NCBI GenBank assembly: GCA_022795155.1
Contig: JAAWGF010000007.1
Span: 1-57,239 of the forward strand
Direction of reading: 5' to 3'
Source: Bacilli bacterium
GTDB lineage: Bacteria; Bacillota_I; Bacilli_A; RF39; UBA660
DNA length: 57,239 nt
How positions within the stretch are numbered: position 1 is the first letter of the stretch; each line of letters opens with the position of its first letter. Below are positions 1 through 9,228 of the stretch, piece by piece. Below the pieces are notes generated by a model, which searched no databases, was not told the origin of the DNA, and saw only the letters and a list, made by a program, of their open reading frames with translations. Both the position numbers and the translations under genes were made by a program.

Positions 1-1
1 G

Positions 2-70
2 GTTTCTACTCTTACTTGCCAAAAGTGTGGCAAAGATACAGCTATTCCTTCTTATTTTCTTCAAAAATGA
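2..70 (+). CDS. 3' end of an unknown gene (partial)
   Basis: An open frame enters from the left edge and stops at TGA 68-70, giving the last 22 residues of a protein. The visible part has one CxxC pair (TCQKCGKD), as in a C-terminal zinc-binding tail. The 50 bases after the stop hold two copies of TTTGGTRYACTTTT, which could be a terminator or the repeated end of an insertion sequence, so a transposase is possible. Too little is visible to name it. Confidence 0.4.
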   Translation, partial: VSTLTCQKCGKDTAIPSYFLQK

Positions 71-92
71 CTTTTTAGTTATTTGTTTTTTG

Positions 93-126
93 GTACACTT
101 TTGTTAATCTTTGGTGTACTTTTTTG
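93..126 (+). terminator. Hairpin plus T-run, possibly an IS end
   Basis: GTACAC (93-98) and GTGTAC (114-119) form a 6-bp stem followed by six T, which fits a Rho-independent terminator for the gene ending at 70. The same bases also read as a direct repeat TTTGGTACACTTTTG / TTTGGTGTACTTTTTTG, a layout seen at the ends of some insertion sequences. Confidence 0.45.
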
Positions 127-197
127 TATGTTTTTTAAAACGCACTTTCCTTATATATAAAAAAAATAGGAATATCAATATAAATAGTATCCCTACA

Positions 198-222
198 AAA
201 TAAAAACTAGATAAAATCTAGT
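198..222 (-). terminator. Terminator after tRNA-Met
   Basis: ACTAGAT (206-212) and ATCTAGT (216-222) form a 7-bp stem with a 3-nt loop. On the minus strand it is followed by TTTTTATTTT, a good Rho-independent terminator just downstream of the tRNA. Confidence 0.75.
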
Positions 223-232
223 AATTTCTAAA

Positions 233-309
233 TGGTAGCGACGGGGAGATTCGAACTCTCGACCTACCGGGTATGAACCGGTTGCTCTAGCCAGCTGAGC
301 TACATCGCC
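233..309 (-). tRNA. tRNA-Met (CAT), elongator type
   Basis: A 77-nt cloverleaf with encoded CCA. The anticodon loop is TTCATAC (anticodon CAT), the D-arm is GCTCAGCTGGCTAGAGC and the 7-bp acceptor stem GGCGATG pairs with CGTCGCT, with a terminal G-U. The sequence closely follows the Bacillus elongator tRNA-Met and differs from the other CAT tRNA at 24523-24599, which looks like Ile2. The T-stem has one A-C mismatch. Confidence 0.93.
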
Positions 310-523
310 ATAAAAAATTGAAAGCATATTAATAATATCATATTTACCTATTTTTGACAATACCTTAAAATTAAATTTTAAAAATAAATGATATTTTTTT
401 ACTTTCCATTTATATTTTATGTAACTTTTCAATTTTTATTAGAGAATTTTTACTATAATACATATGTACTTTTAATAAGCATAAATCATATATAATTTAA
501 TATGCGTCAAACAGACATATATT

Positions 524-1309
524 TCACATTTTAAATATTTGATATAATTTAGCTCCTAATACTTGTATAAGCGGTGCACGATAAATAAATTTAGGATTTT
601 CCTTTTCAATTGCTTTTATAATTTTATTTACAATACTATTAAGTTTTTTCTTTTCTAGCAAACTAAAAAACAAATTTTCTCTTTTTCTAATTAAATTAAG
701 TTCATTTTCAAAATAACTTTTTTCTTGCATCCAATCATATTTATTTTCTAACATTATTTGATTAAATCCCGTATGATACATACCCGGTTCAATCAAAACA
801 ACCTTAATACTAGTATTTAAAAGTTTTAATTCATTTTTTAATGTTGTAGTAAGTTGAATAATACTTGCCTTAGTAGCACAATAACTACCTAAAAAATTTA
901 GTGGCAAAATTCCTGCTAGAGAACTCATAATGATTACTTTTCCCTTTTTCTTATTCATCATTTGTTTTAAAACAAGTTGAACTAATTCAAATGATGAAAA
1001 AACATTAACTTCAAAATTTTCACGTACCCTATCCATTGGTATTTCAGAAATTGATCCGCCATAACCAACTCCTGCTATATTAACTAAAATATCAATATCT
1101 AATTTTTCGACTTTTTTTCGGTCGCTTTCTGATGTAACATCTAATTTCATGCATCTAACATTACTATATTCTTTATATCTTTTTAATACAATTTCTAATT
1201 GCGATTCACTATGAACAGTTAGATAAATATAATATTCTTTATCAATTAAAGAATTAACTAAAGCATTGCCTATTCCACTTCTAGCACCAGTTATTAAAAT
1301 TTTTTTCAT
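524..1309 (-). CDS. Short-chain dehydrogenase/reductase
   Basis: A classical SDR of 261 residues. The N-terminal Rossmann motif is TGARSGIG, the NAG-type motif appears as NIAGVG, the catalytic Ser lies in MSSLAG and the Tyr-Lys pair in YCATK. I start it at the ATG at 1309, which has GGTGAT four bases upstream, rather than at an in-frame ATG 25 codons earlier that lacks a good ribosome-binding site. The C-terminal third is longer than in FabG enzymes and resembles the family acting on lipid or steroid-like alcohols. Substrate unknown. It is divergent from the hsp20 gene. Confidence 0.85.
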   Translation of the reverse strand: MKKILITGARSGIGNALVNSLIDKEYYIYLTVHSESQLEIVLKRYKEYSNVRCMKLDVTSESDRKKVEKLDIDILVNIAGVGYGGSISEIPMDRVRENFEVNVFSSFELVQLVLKQMMNKKKGKVIIMSSLAGILPLNFLGSYCATKASIIQLTTTLKNELKLLNTSIKVVLIEPGMYHTGFNQIMLENKYDWMQEKSYFENELNLIRKRENLFFSLLEKKKLNSIVNKIIKAIEKENPKFIYRAPLIQVLGAKLYQIFKM

Positions 1310-1405
1310 TAAATCACCAATTATAGTTTTTTCAAAATATGAAATTTTATAATAATATTGCATAAACTTTTTATTTTCCTTCAATAATATAAACGAGGTG
1401 ATAAA

Positions 1406-1789
1406 ATGTTAATTTCTAAAGAACCATTTTTTAATAACTATTTTGACTTTTTTGATTCTAAAAACAATCACAAATTTATGAATACTGACATTATTGATAA
1501 AGGTAATAATTACCTTTTAAAAATCGAAATACCAGGTATTGAAAAACAAAATATTGCAATTGATTATGAAAACGAAAATATAAATATTAAAGTTATAAAA
1601 AATGAACAATGCGAAGAAAATGATAGTTATGTAAAACAAGAAATTTGTTATGGCGAATATTCCAGAGCATTTTATGTTGGAAAAATTAATGAGGAAGAAA
1701 TAGAAGCAAACTATAACAATGGTATTTTAACTATTAGCATTCCAAAAGAAGCCAAAGTAGAAAGCAAAAAAGTTATTGAAATTAAATAG
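1406..1789 (+). CDS. Small heat shock protein, Hsp20/alpha-crystallin family
   Basis: A 127-residue protein with an alpha-crystallin domain over most of its length: the LLKIEIPGI strand, a middle GEYSRAFYVG segment and the conserved A-x-Y-x-N-G-I-L-T-I motif near residue 105. It is an ATP-independent holdase that binds unfolding proteins in the cytosol. The ribosome-binding site GAGGTGAT lies 4-5 bases before the ATG. It is the only chaperone gene here and is followed at once by a strong bidirectional terminator. No CIRCE operator was seen upstream. Confidence 0.92.
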   Translation: MLISKEPFFNNYFDFFDSKNNHKFMNTDIIDKGNNYLLKIEIPGIEKQNIAIDYENENINIKVIKNEQCEENDSYVKQEICYGEYSRAFYVGKINEEEIEANYNNGILTISIPKEAKVESKKVIEIK

Positions 1790-1816
1790 CGTCTTTTAGA
1801 CGCTATTTAATTTTTT
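1782..1816. terminator. Bidirectional terminator between hsp20 and hydrogenase
   Basis: A perfect 12-bp inverted repeat, TTAAATAGCGTC and GACGCTATTTAA, with a 5-nt loop and T-rich sequence on both sides. It separates the convergent hsp20 and hydrogenase genes and overlaps both stop-codon regions. Confidence 0.88.
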
Positions 1817-3183
1817 ATACAATCTAATTCGGCACTACTATCTTTATAAGTAGTATGCAATAATTTATGAGATTTGTCACTTAACGGAGAATTTAAATAT
1901 TCTTTGTATATTCTAACTATATCAGGATTTTCATAACTGTTTCGTAATATAGAATCTTGGTCATTTTTATATAAAGACTTTTGTCTTTTTTCTTTTACTT
2001 CATTAGTTTTTAATAAATCAAATTTGGGCTGTCCACCACCGTTTATACAACCACCACTGCAAGACATTACTTCAATAAAATCATAATGTTTGTCACTATC
2101 TTCTAAAATTTTGAAGAATTTTCGAGCGTTATTAGTTCCCGAAATAGTAACAACATTTAAAGAAATATCGCCAAAATCAACTGTAGCTTCTTTAATACCA
2201 GATAGACTTCTAACTGAGGTTAAAGTCAAAAATTCTTTAGGTGGCTCTTTCTTTTTTATTAAATAATAAGCTGTACGAAGAGCAGCTTCCATGACTCCAC
2301 CACTATTACCAAATATAACACCAGCTCCACTACCCTTAGAAAATAAACTGTCATAAGATGATTCTTTAAGATTGTTAAAATCTATGCCTTTTTCTTTTAT
2401 CCACATGCCAAGTTCACGAGCTGTAATTATATAATCAACATCAGAAAAAACCAAATTATCTCCACTACTTGCTGAATACATATTATCTCTTAATATTTCT
2501 GCCTTTTTAGCCGTACAGGGCGTAACAGCTACATTAATAATTTTTTCTTTTAATAAATGCATTTTATCGGCAAAATAAGTTTTAATAAGTGCTCCTTGCA
2601 TTAAAATGGGACTTTTAGAAGTCGATAAATTGGGAATATACTGTGGATAAAAAGTCTCAACGAATTTTACCCATGCTGGACAACAACTTGTAAACATTGG
2701 TAATACACCATTATTTTTTACTCTATCAACTAACTCTGAAGCTTCTTCCATAATGGTCAAATCTGCTCCAAAAGTTGTGTCAAATACATATTTAGCACCT
2801 AACTGTCTTAATGCAGCTACCATTTTACCCTCATCAAATGTTCCATAATCATTATAAAACATTTCTGATATAGATACCCTTACTGATGGAGATGTTTGAA
2901 AAATGACAATTTTATCTTTATCATTTAAAATCTCTTCTACTTTTTTATAGCAATTCTTTTCAGTAATAGCCCCGGTTGGACAAGTATTAATACATTGACC
3001 ACAATTAATACAAATAGCCTTATCTCCTGTTTTTTCTAAATCATAAAAACCATGAACCCCTTGCATATACTGACAAGTACTCTTACAACTTCCGCATCTT
3101 ATACATTTATTATCATCACGAATAATAGATGGATTGTCACTTTCGATAGCAACCCTTTTTTCAAAATCGAAATGTTTACTCAT
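1807..3183 (-). CDS. [FeFe] hydrogenase, probable group B
   Basis: A 458-residue soluble iron-only hydrogenase that makes or uses H2 with ferredoxin. The N-terminus carries two [4Fe-4S] motifs, C27-C30-C33-C37 and C58-C61-C64-C68. The H-cluster motifs follow: TSCCPAW, TPCTAKKAE and EVMSCSGGCINGGGQP. The TPCTAKK form of the second motif suggests group B rather than the best-studied group A. The start is the ATG at 3183, placed by AAAGGAG. It is third in the perR-rubrerythrin-hydrogenase transcription unit, with a hairpin between it and rubrerythrin. HydE, HydF and HydG maturases are not in the window. Confidence 0.92.
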   Translation of the reverse strand: MSKHFDFEKRVAIESDNPSIIRDDNKCIRCGSCKSTCQYMQGVHGFYDLEKTGDKAICINCGQCINTCPTGAITEKNCYKKVEEILNDKDKIVIFQTSPSVRVSISEMFYNDYGTFDEGKMVAALRQLGAKYVFDTTFGADLTIMEEASELVDRVKNNGVLPMFTSCCPAWVKFVETFYPQYIPNLSTSKSPILMQGALIKTYFADKMHLLKEKIINVAVTPCTAKKAEILRDNMYSASSGDNLVFSDVDYIITARELGMWIKEKGIDFNNLKESSYDSLFSKGSGAGVIFGNSGGVMEAALRTAYYLIKKKEPPKEFLTLTSVRSLSGIKEATVDFGDISLNVVTISGTNNARKFFKILEDSDKHYDFIEVMSCSGGCINGGGQPKFDLLKTNEVKEKRQKSLYKNDQDSILRNSYENPDIVRIYKEYLNSPLSDKSHKLLHTTYKDSSAELDCIKN

Positions 3184-3196
3184 TTTTACTCCTTTC

Positions 3197-3219
3197 AAAA
3201 AAAGAGATTAACTCTCTTT
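3197..3219 (-). terminator. Attenuator-like hairpin between rubrerythrin and hydrogenase
   Basis: AAAGAGA and TCTCTTT form a 7-bp stem with a 5-nt loop, followed on the minus strand by a run of T just before the hydrogenase ribosome-binding site. It probably lowers, rather than blocks, transcription into the hydrogenase gene. Confidence 0.6.
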
Positions 3220-3220
3220 C

Positions 3221-3760
3221 TTAATAATTTGTTGAACGTAATTCAAAGTAGCTTTGTGGATGACTACAAACTGGACATACTTCTGGAGCAGAAACACCAA
3301 AATGAATATGACCACAATTACGACAAATCCACATAACTGGTTCATCTTTAATAAATAAAGTTTGCCCTTCTAAGTTAGATAATAATTTTCTATATCTTTC
3401 TTCATGTTCTTTTTCAATTTTCCCAACTTCTTCAAATAAATAAGCAATATGATCGAATCCTTCTTCTTTAGCTGTTTTAGCAAATGATTCATACATATCT
3501 GTCCACTCATAATTTTCACCATTAGCTGCATCTAATAAGTTCGTTTTTGTATCAGGAACAGCTCCATCATGTAATAATTTAAACCACATTTTAGCATGTT
3601 CTTTTTCATTTCCAGCTGTTTCTTCAAAAATAGCTGCTATTTGTTCATATCCTTCTTTTTTAGCTTTTGAAGCATAATAAGTATACTTATTACGCGCTTG
3701 ACTTTCTCCTGCAAAGGCAGTCATTAAATTTTGTTCTGTTTTACTTCCCTTTAATTCCAT
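3221..3760 (-). CDS. rbr: Rubrerythrin (peroxide-reducing diiron protein)
   Basis: A 179-residue rubrerythrin that reduces H2O2 in the cytosol of anaerobes. The N-terminal four-helix domain holds the diiron ligands ([34 protein letters not shown]). The C-terminal rubredoxin domain has the two Cys pairs CRNC and CPVC near residues 145-162. The gene overlaps the end of the PerR gene by about 20 bases, so the two are translated together, and it shares the PerR-type operator upstream of perR. Confidence 0.95.
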   Translation of the reverse strand: MELKGSKTEQNLMTAFAGESQARNKYTYYASKAKKEGYEQIAAIFEETAGNEKEHAKMWFKLLHDGAVPDTKTNLLDAANGENYEWTDMYESFAKTAKEEGFDHIAYLFEEVGKIEKEHEERYRKLLSNLEGQTLFIKDEPVMWICRNCGHIHFGVSAPEVCPVCSHPQSYFELRSTNY

Positions 3761-4139
3761 TTAAATCTTCCCTTCTTTTTTGTTGGCATTTTTTACATAT
3801 TCCTTCCAAAGTAATAATAATTGAGGTTATTTCATAATCACTATTTTTAAATTTGAATTTATCAAAGTTTAAATCATAAAAATCTTCAACATTATTACAT
3901 TTCCTACATCGAATATGGCAATGTGGATAAATAGTTCGGTCAAATCTATCACCACTAGGCATACTGATTTTTGAAATATCACCATTATCTGCTAAAAGAT
4001 TTAAATTGCGATAAATTGTACCCATACTAATATTAGGAATTATTTTTTTTACACGATTATAAATCATTTCAGCTGTTGGATGATCATAACTATTCGTAAC
4101 TACTTCTAAAATTTTTGCTCTTTGAAAAGAATAATTCAT
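3741..4139 (-). CDS. perR: Peroxide-responsive repressor, Fur/PerR family
   Basis: A 132-residue Fur-superfamily regulator: N-terminal winged helix with the conserved [13 protein letters not shown] segment and [10 protein letters not shown] recognition helix, then a metal-binding half with two Cys pairs (CRKC and CKKC) for structural zinc. Linkage to rubrerythrin favours PerR over Fur or Zur. The start is the ATG at 4139, served by GAGGTGG; an upstream in-frame TTG lies within that site. A consensus promoter and a palindromic operator immediately upstream suggest autoregulation. Confidence 0.88.
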   Translation of the reverse strand: MNYSFQRAKILEVVTNSYDHPTAEMIYNRVKKIIPNISMGTIYRNLNLLADNGDISKISMPSGDRFDRTIYPHCHIRCRKCNNVEDFYDLNFDKFKFKNSDYEITSIIITLEGICKKCQQKRREDLNGIKGK

Positions 4140-4150
4140 AAGCCACCTCA

Positions 4151-4173
4151 AAATTAGTAATGATTACTAATTT
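4151..4173. promoter_or_regulatory. PerR/Fur-type operator, perfect 11-1-11 palindrome
   Basis: AAATTAGTAAT-G-ATTACTAATTT is a perfect inverted repeat centred on 4162. It fits the AT-rich Fur/PerR box pattern and lies at and just after the expected transcription start of the perR promoter, where a bound repressor would block initiation. Confidence 0.8.
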
Positions 4174-4181
4174 CTATTTAA

Positions 4182-4210
4182 ATTATATCGCTACTAAGTA
4201 TTAATGTCAA
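4182..4210 (-). promoter_or_regulatory. Consensus housekeeping promoter of the perR operon
   Basis: On the minus strand TTGACA (4205-4210) and TATAAT (4182-4187) are both perfect and are separated by exactly 17 bases. The start site should fall near 4175, inside or next to the palindromic operator. Confidence 0.9.
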
Positions 4211-4223
4211 CAAAAATTCTAAA

Positions 4224-5138
4224 TTATTCGACATTTTTAAAATCATTTTTAGTATAAATTTTTCTGATTATAACATTAGTGTTTTTTAACATAAATTGAC
4301 GATTTAAATAATCATAATAAGCACCTGGTGTTAAGATTCCATTAATAGCAATAACATCTTTCCCAATTGCTTTTAAAACACTTTTTACCATCATTGCACA
4401 ATTATTATTTAAAACAAAAAATTTTTTATATTTACCTTTTGTAATTTTTTTAAAATACCCACCAGCATACATATATATTTCACTAGACATATCAGTTAAT
4501 TGCCTAGATGGCAATTTACCTTGCTCAATTAACTGAGCATCTGAATAATAATCAATTGTATTAGTATTTATTAATTCATTTATATTTTTTTCAATAATTC
4601 CTTTTTCTTTATCATTTAATTTTATTCCGAAATCAATTAAATATCTGTCTCTTTTTTCAACACAATACTTCATATATCTTTGTTTATTAACGATCAGAAT
4701 TACACCATCACCAATAGACTTAAATAAACTTCTAGAATGCATATCATAATTCCCATAAGAATACACTATATTTTTAAAGGCAATCTCAATATGTCCCATT
4801 GCCGCTGTTCCAGATGGAGAAAGGTGAATAATAATTTGTAAATCGGTTTCACAATCACTTTTTTGGTAATTATAATCACTAGCTTCAGGATTAACCTCTA
4901 GCATCTCATTAACCAATCTAACCAATTGTTGAGGGATAAAGGCTGTAAAAATTTCAGGGATAGGTATTTTTATACTTCTTTTAAATTTATTTAATATTTT
5001 AGAAGGTAAGACTTCTATTAAAAAATCGACAGCATATTTAATGCCAAGTAAAATTAAATAAATACCAATTATGATTACAATATATTTTGTTTTTAAATGT
5101 GGATTTATCGTTAAAATAATTGATGATAATAAATTCAA
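4224..5138 (-). CDS. C-terminal part of a frameshifted DUF308/papain-like membrane protein
   Basis: About 304 residues from a weak TTG. Residues 1-50 are two hydrophobic segments. The soluble part has a His in GTAAMGHIEIAF (around residue 115) and a Cys in NNCAMM (around residue 245), the His-before-Cys order of circularly permuted NlpC/P60-like (YiiX/LRAT-type) cysteine hydrolases. Reading upstream past the TTG, the frame continues as KRALGILFSVIL, which carries on the membrane repeat of the gene at 5159-5524, so the two were probably one gene. The exact hydrolase family is an inference. Confidence 0.5.
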   Translation of the reverse strand: MNLLSSIILTINPHLKTKYIVIIIGIYLILLGIKYAVDFLIEVLPSKILNKFKRSIKIPIPEIFTAFIPQQLVRLVNEMLEVNPEASDYNYQKSDCETDLQIIIHLSPSGTAAMGHIEIAFKNIVYSYGNYDMHSRSLFKSIGDGVILIVNKQRYMKYCVEKRDRYLIDFGIKLNDKEKGIIEKNINELINTNTIDYYSDAQLIEQGKLPSRQLTDMSSEIYMYAGGYFKKITKGKYKKFFVLNNNCAMMVKSVLKAIGKDVIAINGILTPGAYYDYLNRQFMLKNTNVIIRKIYTKNDFKNVE

Positions 5139-5158
5139 TATAACAGAAAATAATATTC

Positions 5159-5524
5159 CTAAAGCCCTTTTATTTTGTTTTTCTGATATATATAATAATC
5201 AACGGTTCTAATAATAGCAATAGCTAAAAAATATAATCCAAAAATCACTGGTAATAAAATAATGAAATTATCTCTAATACTTATAATTATGACACCAAAT
5301 AATATATCAGTAACATCGCGCATAATAAACTTTTTATTACGATTTTGTTTATTATGGATTAATAACAATAAATTTATTAGTCCTCTTAAAATTAGCCCAT
5401 AACAAATAATTCTAATTAATAAATCGACAAATTTAATATTCATAGTTATTAATAAAACTCCCATTGTTATCAAAAAAATAGTGGTTATTAATAAATAACT
5501 GGCTTTAATGCTTTTTTCTAGCAT
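5159..5524 (-). CDS. N-terminal part of the frameshifted DUF308-like membrane protein
   Basis: A 121-residue protein of four predicted membrane helices resembling the HdeD/DUF308 repeat (GxxLILRGxxN and GLYFLAIAIIR segments). It ends soon after a run of five A on the coding strand (5178-5182). One extra A there would join it to the frame of the downstream gene and give a single protein of roughly 440 residues with six helices and a C-terminal papain-like domain. It is either a pseudogene pair, an assembly error, or a frameshift-decoded gene. Confidence 0.55.
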   Translation of the reverse strand: MLEKSIKASYLLITTIFLITMGVLLITMNIKFVDLLIRIICYGLILRGLINLLLLIHNKQNRNKKFIMRDVTDILFGVIIISIRDNFIILLPVIFGLYFLAIAIIRTVDYYIYQKNKIKGL

Positions 5525-5560
5525 AATAACACTTCCTACTTAAATATTATACTATACAAA

Positions 5561-5594
5561 AAAGAAAAAAACTATTGTAAATGCAATAGTTTTT
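5561..5594 (-). terminator. Terminator of the rpoBC operon
   Basis: AACTATTG and CAATAGTT form the core of an 11-bp stem with a 6-nt loop, followed on the minus strand by a long T-rich run. The stem begins inside the rpoC stop region. Confidence 0.88.
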
Positions 5595-8500
5595 AATCCA
5601 TTAATTCATTTTCTAATGTTTCTAAAGGTTCATCAGTTAATAATGGCAATTCTAATTCATAGTCAGCCTTTCGATATTTTCTAGCACCTGTACCAGCAGG
5701 AATTAATTTACCAATAATAACATTTTCTTTTAAACCATTTAAATTATCAACCTTACCATGAATTGCAGCATCAGTTAAAATTCTTGTTGTTTCTTGGAAA
5801 GAAGCAGCTGATAAGAATGAATCAGTCTCAAGTGATGCTTTAGTAATACCAAGCAATACTGGTCGACCAGTTGCTGGGCGTTTTCCTTCAAGAATAAGTT
5901 CTTTATTAACATCAGTAAAATGATTTATATTAACCATTGTTCCAGGTAAATATAATGAATCACCTGAATTAACAATTTTAATTTTTGAAATCATACGTTT
6001 TGCCATAACTTCAACGTGTTTATCACTAATATCAACACCTTGAGAACGGTATACTTTTTGGATTTCTAATAATATATATTGTTGAACAGTAATTGGATCT
6101 GTAACAACTAACAATTCTTTAGGAGAAATAGCTCCATGAGTAAGTCTTTGACCAGCTTTAACTTCACTATTAACCTCAACGGCCAATTTGGCACCATAAT
6201 TAGTTGTATGTTTTCTAACTTCAATATCATTTTTAACAGAAATAACAAATTTACCATTTTCTTCTTCAATATTAGTAACAATACCATTTATTTCAGAAAT
6301 TGTAGCTTTTCCTTTTGGATTACGTGCTTCAAACAATTCTTGAACACGTGGTAAACCTTGAGTGATATCATCTCCAGCAACTCCACCAGTGTTGAATGTA
6401 CGCATTGTAAGCTGAGTACCTGGCTCACCAATTGATTGAGCAGCCATAATACCAACGGCTTCACCGGTTTCAACAATTGCACCTGTTGCTAAATTACGCC
6501 CATAACATTTTTGACAAACACCATGTTCTAGTTTACAAGTTAAAACGGTTCTAATTGGCACTTTAGTAACACCAGCTGAAATTATTTTTGCTGCAATTTG
6601 CTCAGTTACATAAGTATTTCGATCACAAATGGTTTCTTTTGTTTCAGGATTTAGAACTTTTTTACTAGTATAACGTCCTATAATACGATCATGTAATGAT
6701 TCAATAACAGTACCATCTTTTTCGTTTATAAATGCCTCAGCGATAACTCCTTGTTCAGTACCACAGTCATCATCTTTAACGATAATATCTTGGGCAACAT
6801 CAACTAATCGACGTGTCAAATATCCAGCATCTGCTGTTTTTAATGCTGTATCAACAGCTCCCTTTCTAGCTCCATGTGTTGATAAGAAGAATTCTGAAAT
6901 CGTAACACCTTCACTGAATGAAGATTTAACAGGAATTTCTTCTTGCATTCCGTTTGGCTTTTGGAATAATCCACGCATACCAACTAATTGAGTGTGCGAA
7001 TTAATATCACCACGAGCTTTACTCATCATCATAATAGAAATTGGGTTATCTCTGTCTTCTTTAACCAATTGTTCAAGTTCTTCTTGAATTGTTTTTTTAG
7101 CGTTTGTCCAAACATCAACAACTTTATTATAACGCTCATTTTCAGTAATTAAACCACGTTTAAATTGTTTATTAATAGTGTCGACTTTCTTTTGACTTTC
7201 AGCTAAAACGGTTGGCTTTATTTCACTTTCTTTAATATCACTAACAGCGATAGAAATACCAGAAATAGTTGAATATTTAAAGCCTAAATCTTTAAGTTTA
7301 TCAAGCATTATTGATGTTTCAGTTGTCTGATATCTCTTATAAATTTGTGCGATTAATTTTCCTAAAGCACTTTTATTTAGGGCATCAACAAGCGGCATAT
7401 TAGCAATCTCTTCAGGAATATTTTTGCCCTTTGCAATAAAATATTTAGCTGGGGTCATTTTTTCAATATTCTCACTACTACTATCATTAATATATTGGAA
7501 TGTATCAGGGAAAATTTCATTAAATAACAACTTACCTGGAGTTGTAACCAAATACATATCCATATATTCACTTGGGAATAATTTATATTTGAATGATTTA
7601 ACTGGCAAAGCTATTCTTGTATGTAGCGTAATTTCTCTTCTTTCATAAGCCATTAAAGCTTCATTAGAATTTTTGAAAACTCTACCTTCGCCTGGCAGCC
7701 CAGCTTTTTCAATTGTAATATAATAATTTCCTAAAACCATATCTTGACCTGGTGTAACAACTGGATCACCATTTTTTGGCGACAAGATGTTATTAGCACC
7801 TAACATCAAAATTCTAGCCTCGGCTTGAGCTTCTTCGCTAATTGGAACGTGAACAGCCATTTGGTCTCCATCAAAGTCAGCATTAAAGGCAGCACAAACA
7901 AGTGGATGAAGCCTAATTGAACGACCACTAATTAGTTTTGGTTCAAATGCTTGAATACCAAGTCTATGCAATGTTGGAGCACGGTTTAACAAAACAGGAT
8001 GTTCCTTAATTTTTTCTTCTACAATATCCCAAACGCGTGGATCCTGATTTTCGATCATTTTTTTAGCTGCTTTAATATTAGTAGCAATTTCTTTCGAAAC
8101 TAAACCATTTATAACATGAGGTTTAAATAGTTCTAGAGCCATTTCTTTTGGTATACCACATTCATACATTTTCAATGATGGGCCTACAACGATAACTGAA
8201 CGACCTGAATAGTCAACACGCTTACCAAGCAAGTTTTGACGGAAACGCCCTTGTTTTCCTTTAAGCATACTAGATAATGATTTTAAAGGTCTATTTCCAG
8301 CTCCTGTAATATTTCGACCACGACGACCATTATCAAATAAAGCATCTACAGCTTCTTGAAGCATACGTTTTTCATTTTGAATAATGATTGATGGAGCTCC
8401 TAATTCCATTAATTTTTTCAAACGATTATTACGATTAATAACTCGACGATATAAATCATTTAAGTCACTTGTGGCATATCTTCCACCATCTAATTGAATC

Positions 8501-9228
8501 ATTGGCCTTAATTCTGGTGGAATAACTGGTAGGACATCTAAGATCATCCATTCTGGGCGATTGCCAGATTCTAGGAAAGCATTTAAAACATCTAAACGTT
8601 TAATTAAGCGAACACGTTTTTGACTAGATGAATCTTTAATCTCATCAATTTCCTTTTTAATATTTTCAACTTCTTTTCCAATATCAACTTGTTCAAGAAG
8701 TTCTTTAATGGCTTCAGCACCCATGCCAACTCTAAAGCTATTACCATATTTTTCATAATAAGCACGATATTCTTTATCACTGATTGTTTGCTTTTTCTCT
8801 AATGGTGCAGCCCCAGGATCTAAAACAACATATGAAACAAAATATAATACTTCTTCTAAATCCCTAGGCGACATATCAAGAACAAGTCCCATTCTTGATG
8901 GTATGCCTTTAAAAAACCAAATGTGAGAAACAGGAGTAGCCAATTCAATATGTCCCATACGTTCACGACGAACTTTCGAACTAGTTACTTCTACTCCACA
9001 TCTATCACAAATAATTCCTTTGTATCTTAATCTCTTATATTTACCACAAGAGCACTCATAATCTTTAGTTGGACCAAATATTTTTTCACAAAACAATCCA
9101 TCACGTTCTGGTTTAGAAGTACGATAATTAATTGTTTCAGCTTTTTTAACAGGCCCATGAGACCAAGAAAGAATTGTTTCAGGTGAGGCAATTGAAATTT
9201 TTAATCCTTCAAAACTATTAACATCCAT
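5593..9228 (-). CDS. rpoC: DNA-directed RNA polymerase beta' subunit
   Basis: A 1211-residue beta' subunit. The first zinc site near residues 59-77 (CSCGKY and CDRCGVEV) precedes the clamp. The active-site Mg motif [12 protein letters not shown] lies around residue 450. The second zinc site (CGTEQG, then [11 protein letters not shown]) and the trigger-loop/bridge-helix region follow. The N-terminus opens in the usual Firmicute style ([17 protein letters not shown]). The start ATG overlaps the rpoB stop as TAATG, which couples translation, and GAGGA near the end of rpoB is the ribosome-binding site. Confidence 0.99.
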   Translation of the reverse strand: MDVNSFEGLKISIASPETILSWSHGPVKKAETINYRTSKPERDGLFCEKIFGPTKDYECSCGKYKRLRYKGIICDRCGVEVTSSKVRRERMGHIELATPVSHIWFFKGIPSRMGLVLDMSPRDLEEVLYFVSYVVLDPGAAPLEKKQTISDKEYRAYYEKYGNSFRVGMGAEAIKELLEQVDIGKEVENIKKEIDEIKDSSSQKRVRLIKRLDVLNAFLESGNRPEWMILDVLPVIPPELRPMIQLDGGRYATSDLNDLYRRVINRNNRLKKLMELGAPSIIIQNEKRMLQEAVDALFDNGRRGRNITGAGNRPLKSLSSMLKGKQGRFRQNLLGKRVDYSGRSVIVVGPSLKMYECGIPKEMALELFKPHVINGLVSKEIATNIKAAKKMIENQDPRVWDIVEEKIKEHPVLLNRAPTLHRLGIQAFEPKLISGRSIRLHPLVCAAFNADFDGDQMAVHVPISEEAQAEARILMLGANNILSPKNGDPVVTPGQDMVLGNYYITIEKAGLPGEGRVFKNSNEALMAYERREITLHTRIALPVKSFKYKLFPSEYMDMYLVTTPGKLLFNEIFPDTFQYINDSSSENIEKMTPAKYFIAKGKNIPEEIANMPLVDALNKSALGKLIAQIYKRYQTTETSIMLDKLKDLGFKYSTISGISIAVSDIKESEIKPTVLAESQKKVDTINKQFKRGLITENERYNKVVDVWTNAKKTIQEELEQLVKEDRDNPISIMMMSKARGDINSHTQLVGMRGLFQKPNGMQEEIPVKSSFSEGVTISEFFLSTHGARKGAVDTALKTADAGYLTRRLVDVAQDIIVKDDDCGTEQGVIAEAFINEKDGTVIESLHDRIIGRYTSKKVLNPETKETICDRNTYVTEQIAAKIISAGVTKVPIRTVLTCKLEHGVCQKCYGRNLATGAIVETGEAVGIMAAQSIGEPGTQLTMRTFNTGGVAGDDITQGLPRVQELFEARNPKGKATISEINGIVTNIEEENGKFVISVKNDIEVRKHTTNYGAKLAVEVNSEVKAGQRLTHGAISPKELLVVTDPITVQQYILLEIQKVYRSQGVDISDKHVEVMAKRMISKIKIVNSGDSLYLPGTMVNINHFTDVNKELILEGKRPATGRPVLLGITKASLETDSFLSAASFQETTRILTDAAIHGKVDNLNGLKENVIIGKLIPAGTGARKYRKADYELELPLLTDEPLETLENELMD

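Noticed and set aside
5170..5190. Programmed -1 frameshift at AAAAAC in the DUF308 gene
   Set aside because: The heptamer begins with G (G-AAA-AAC), so the P-site codon would mispair after slipping, and no clear downstream stimulator was seen. A simple indel is more likely.
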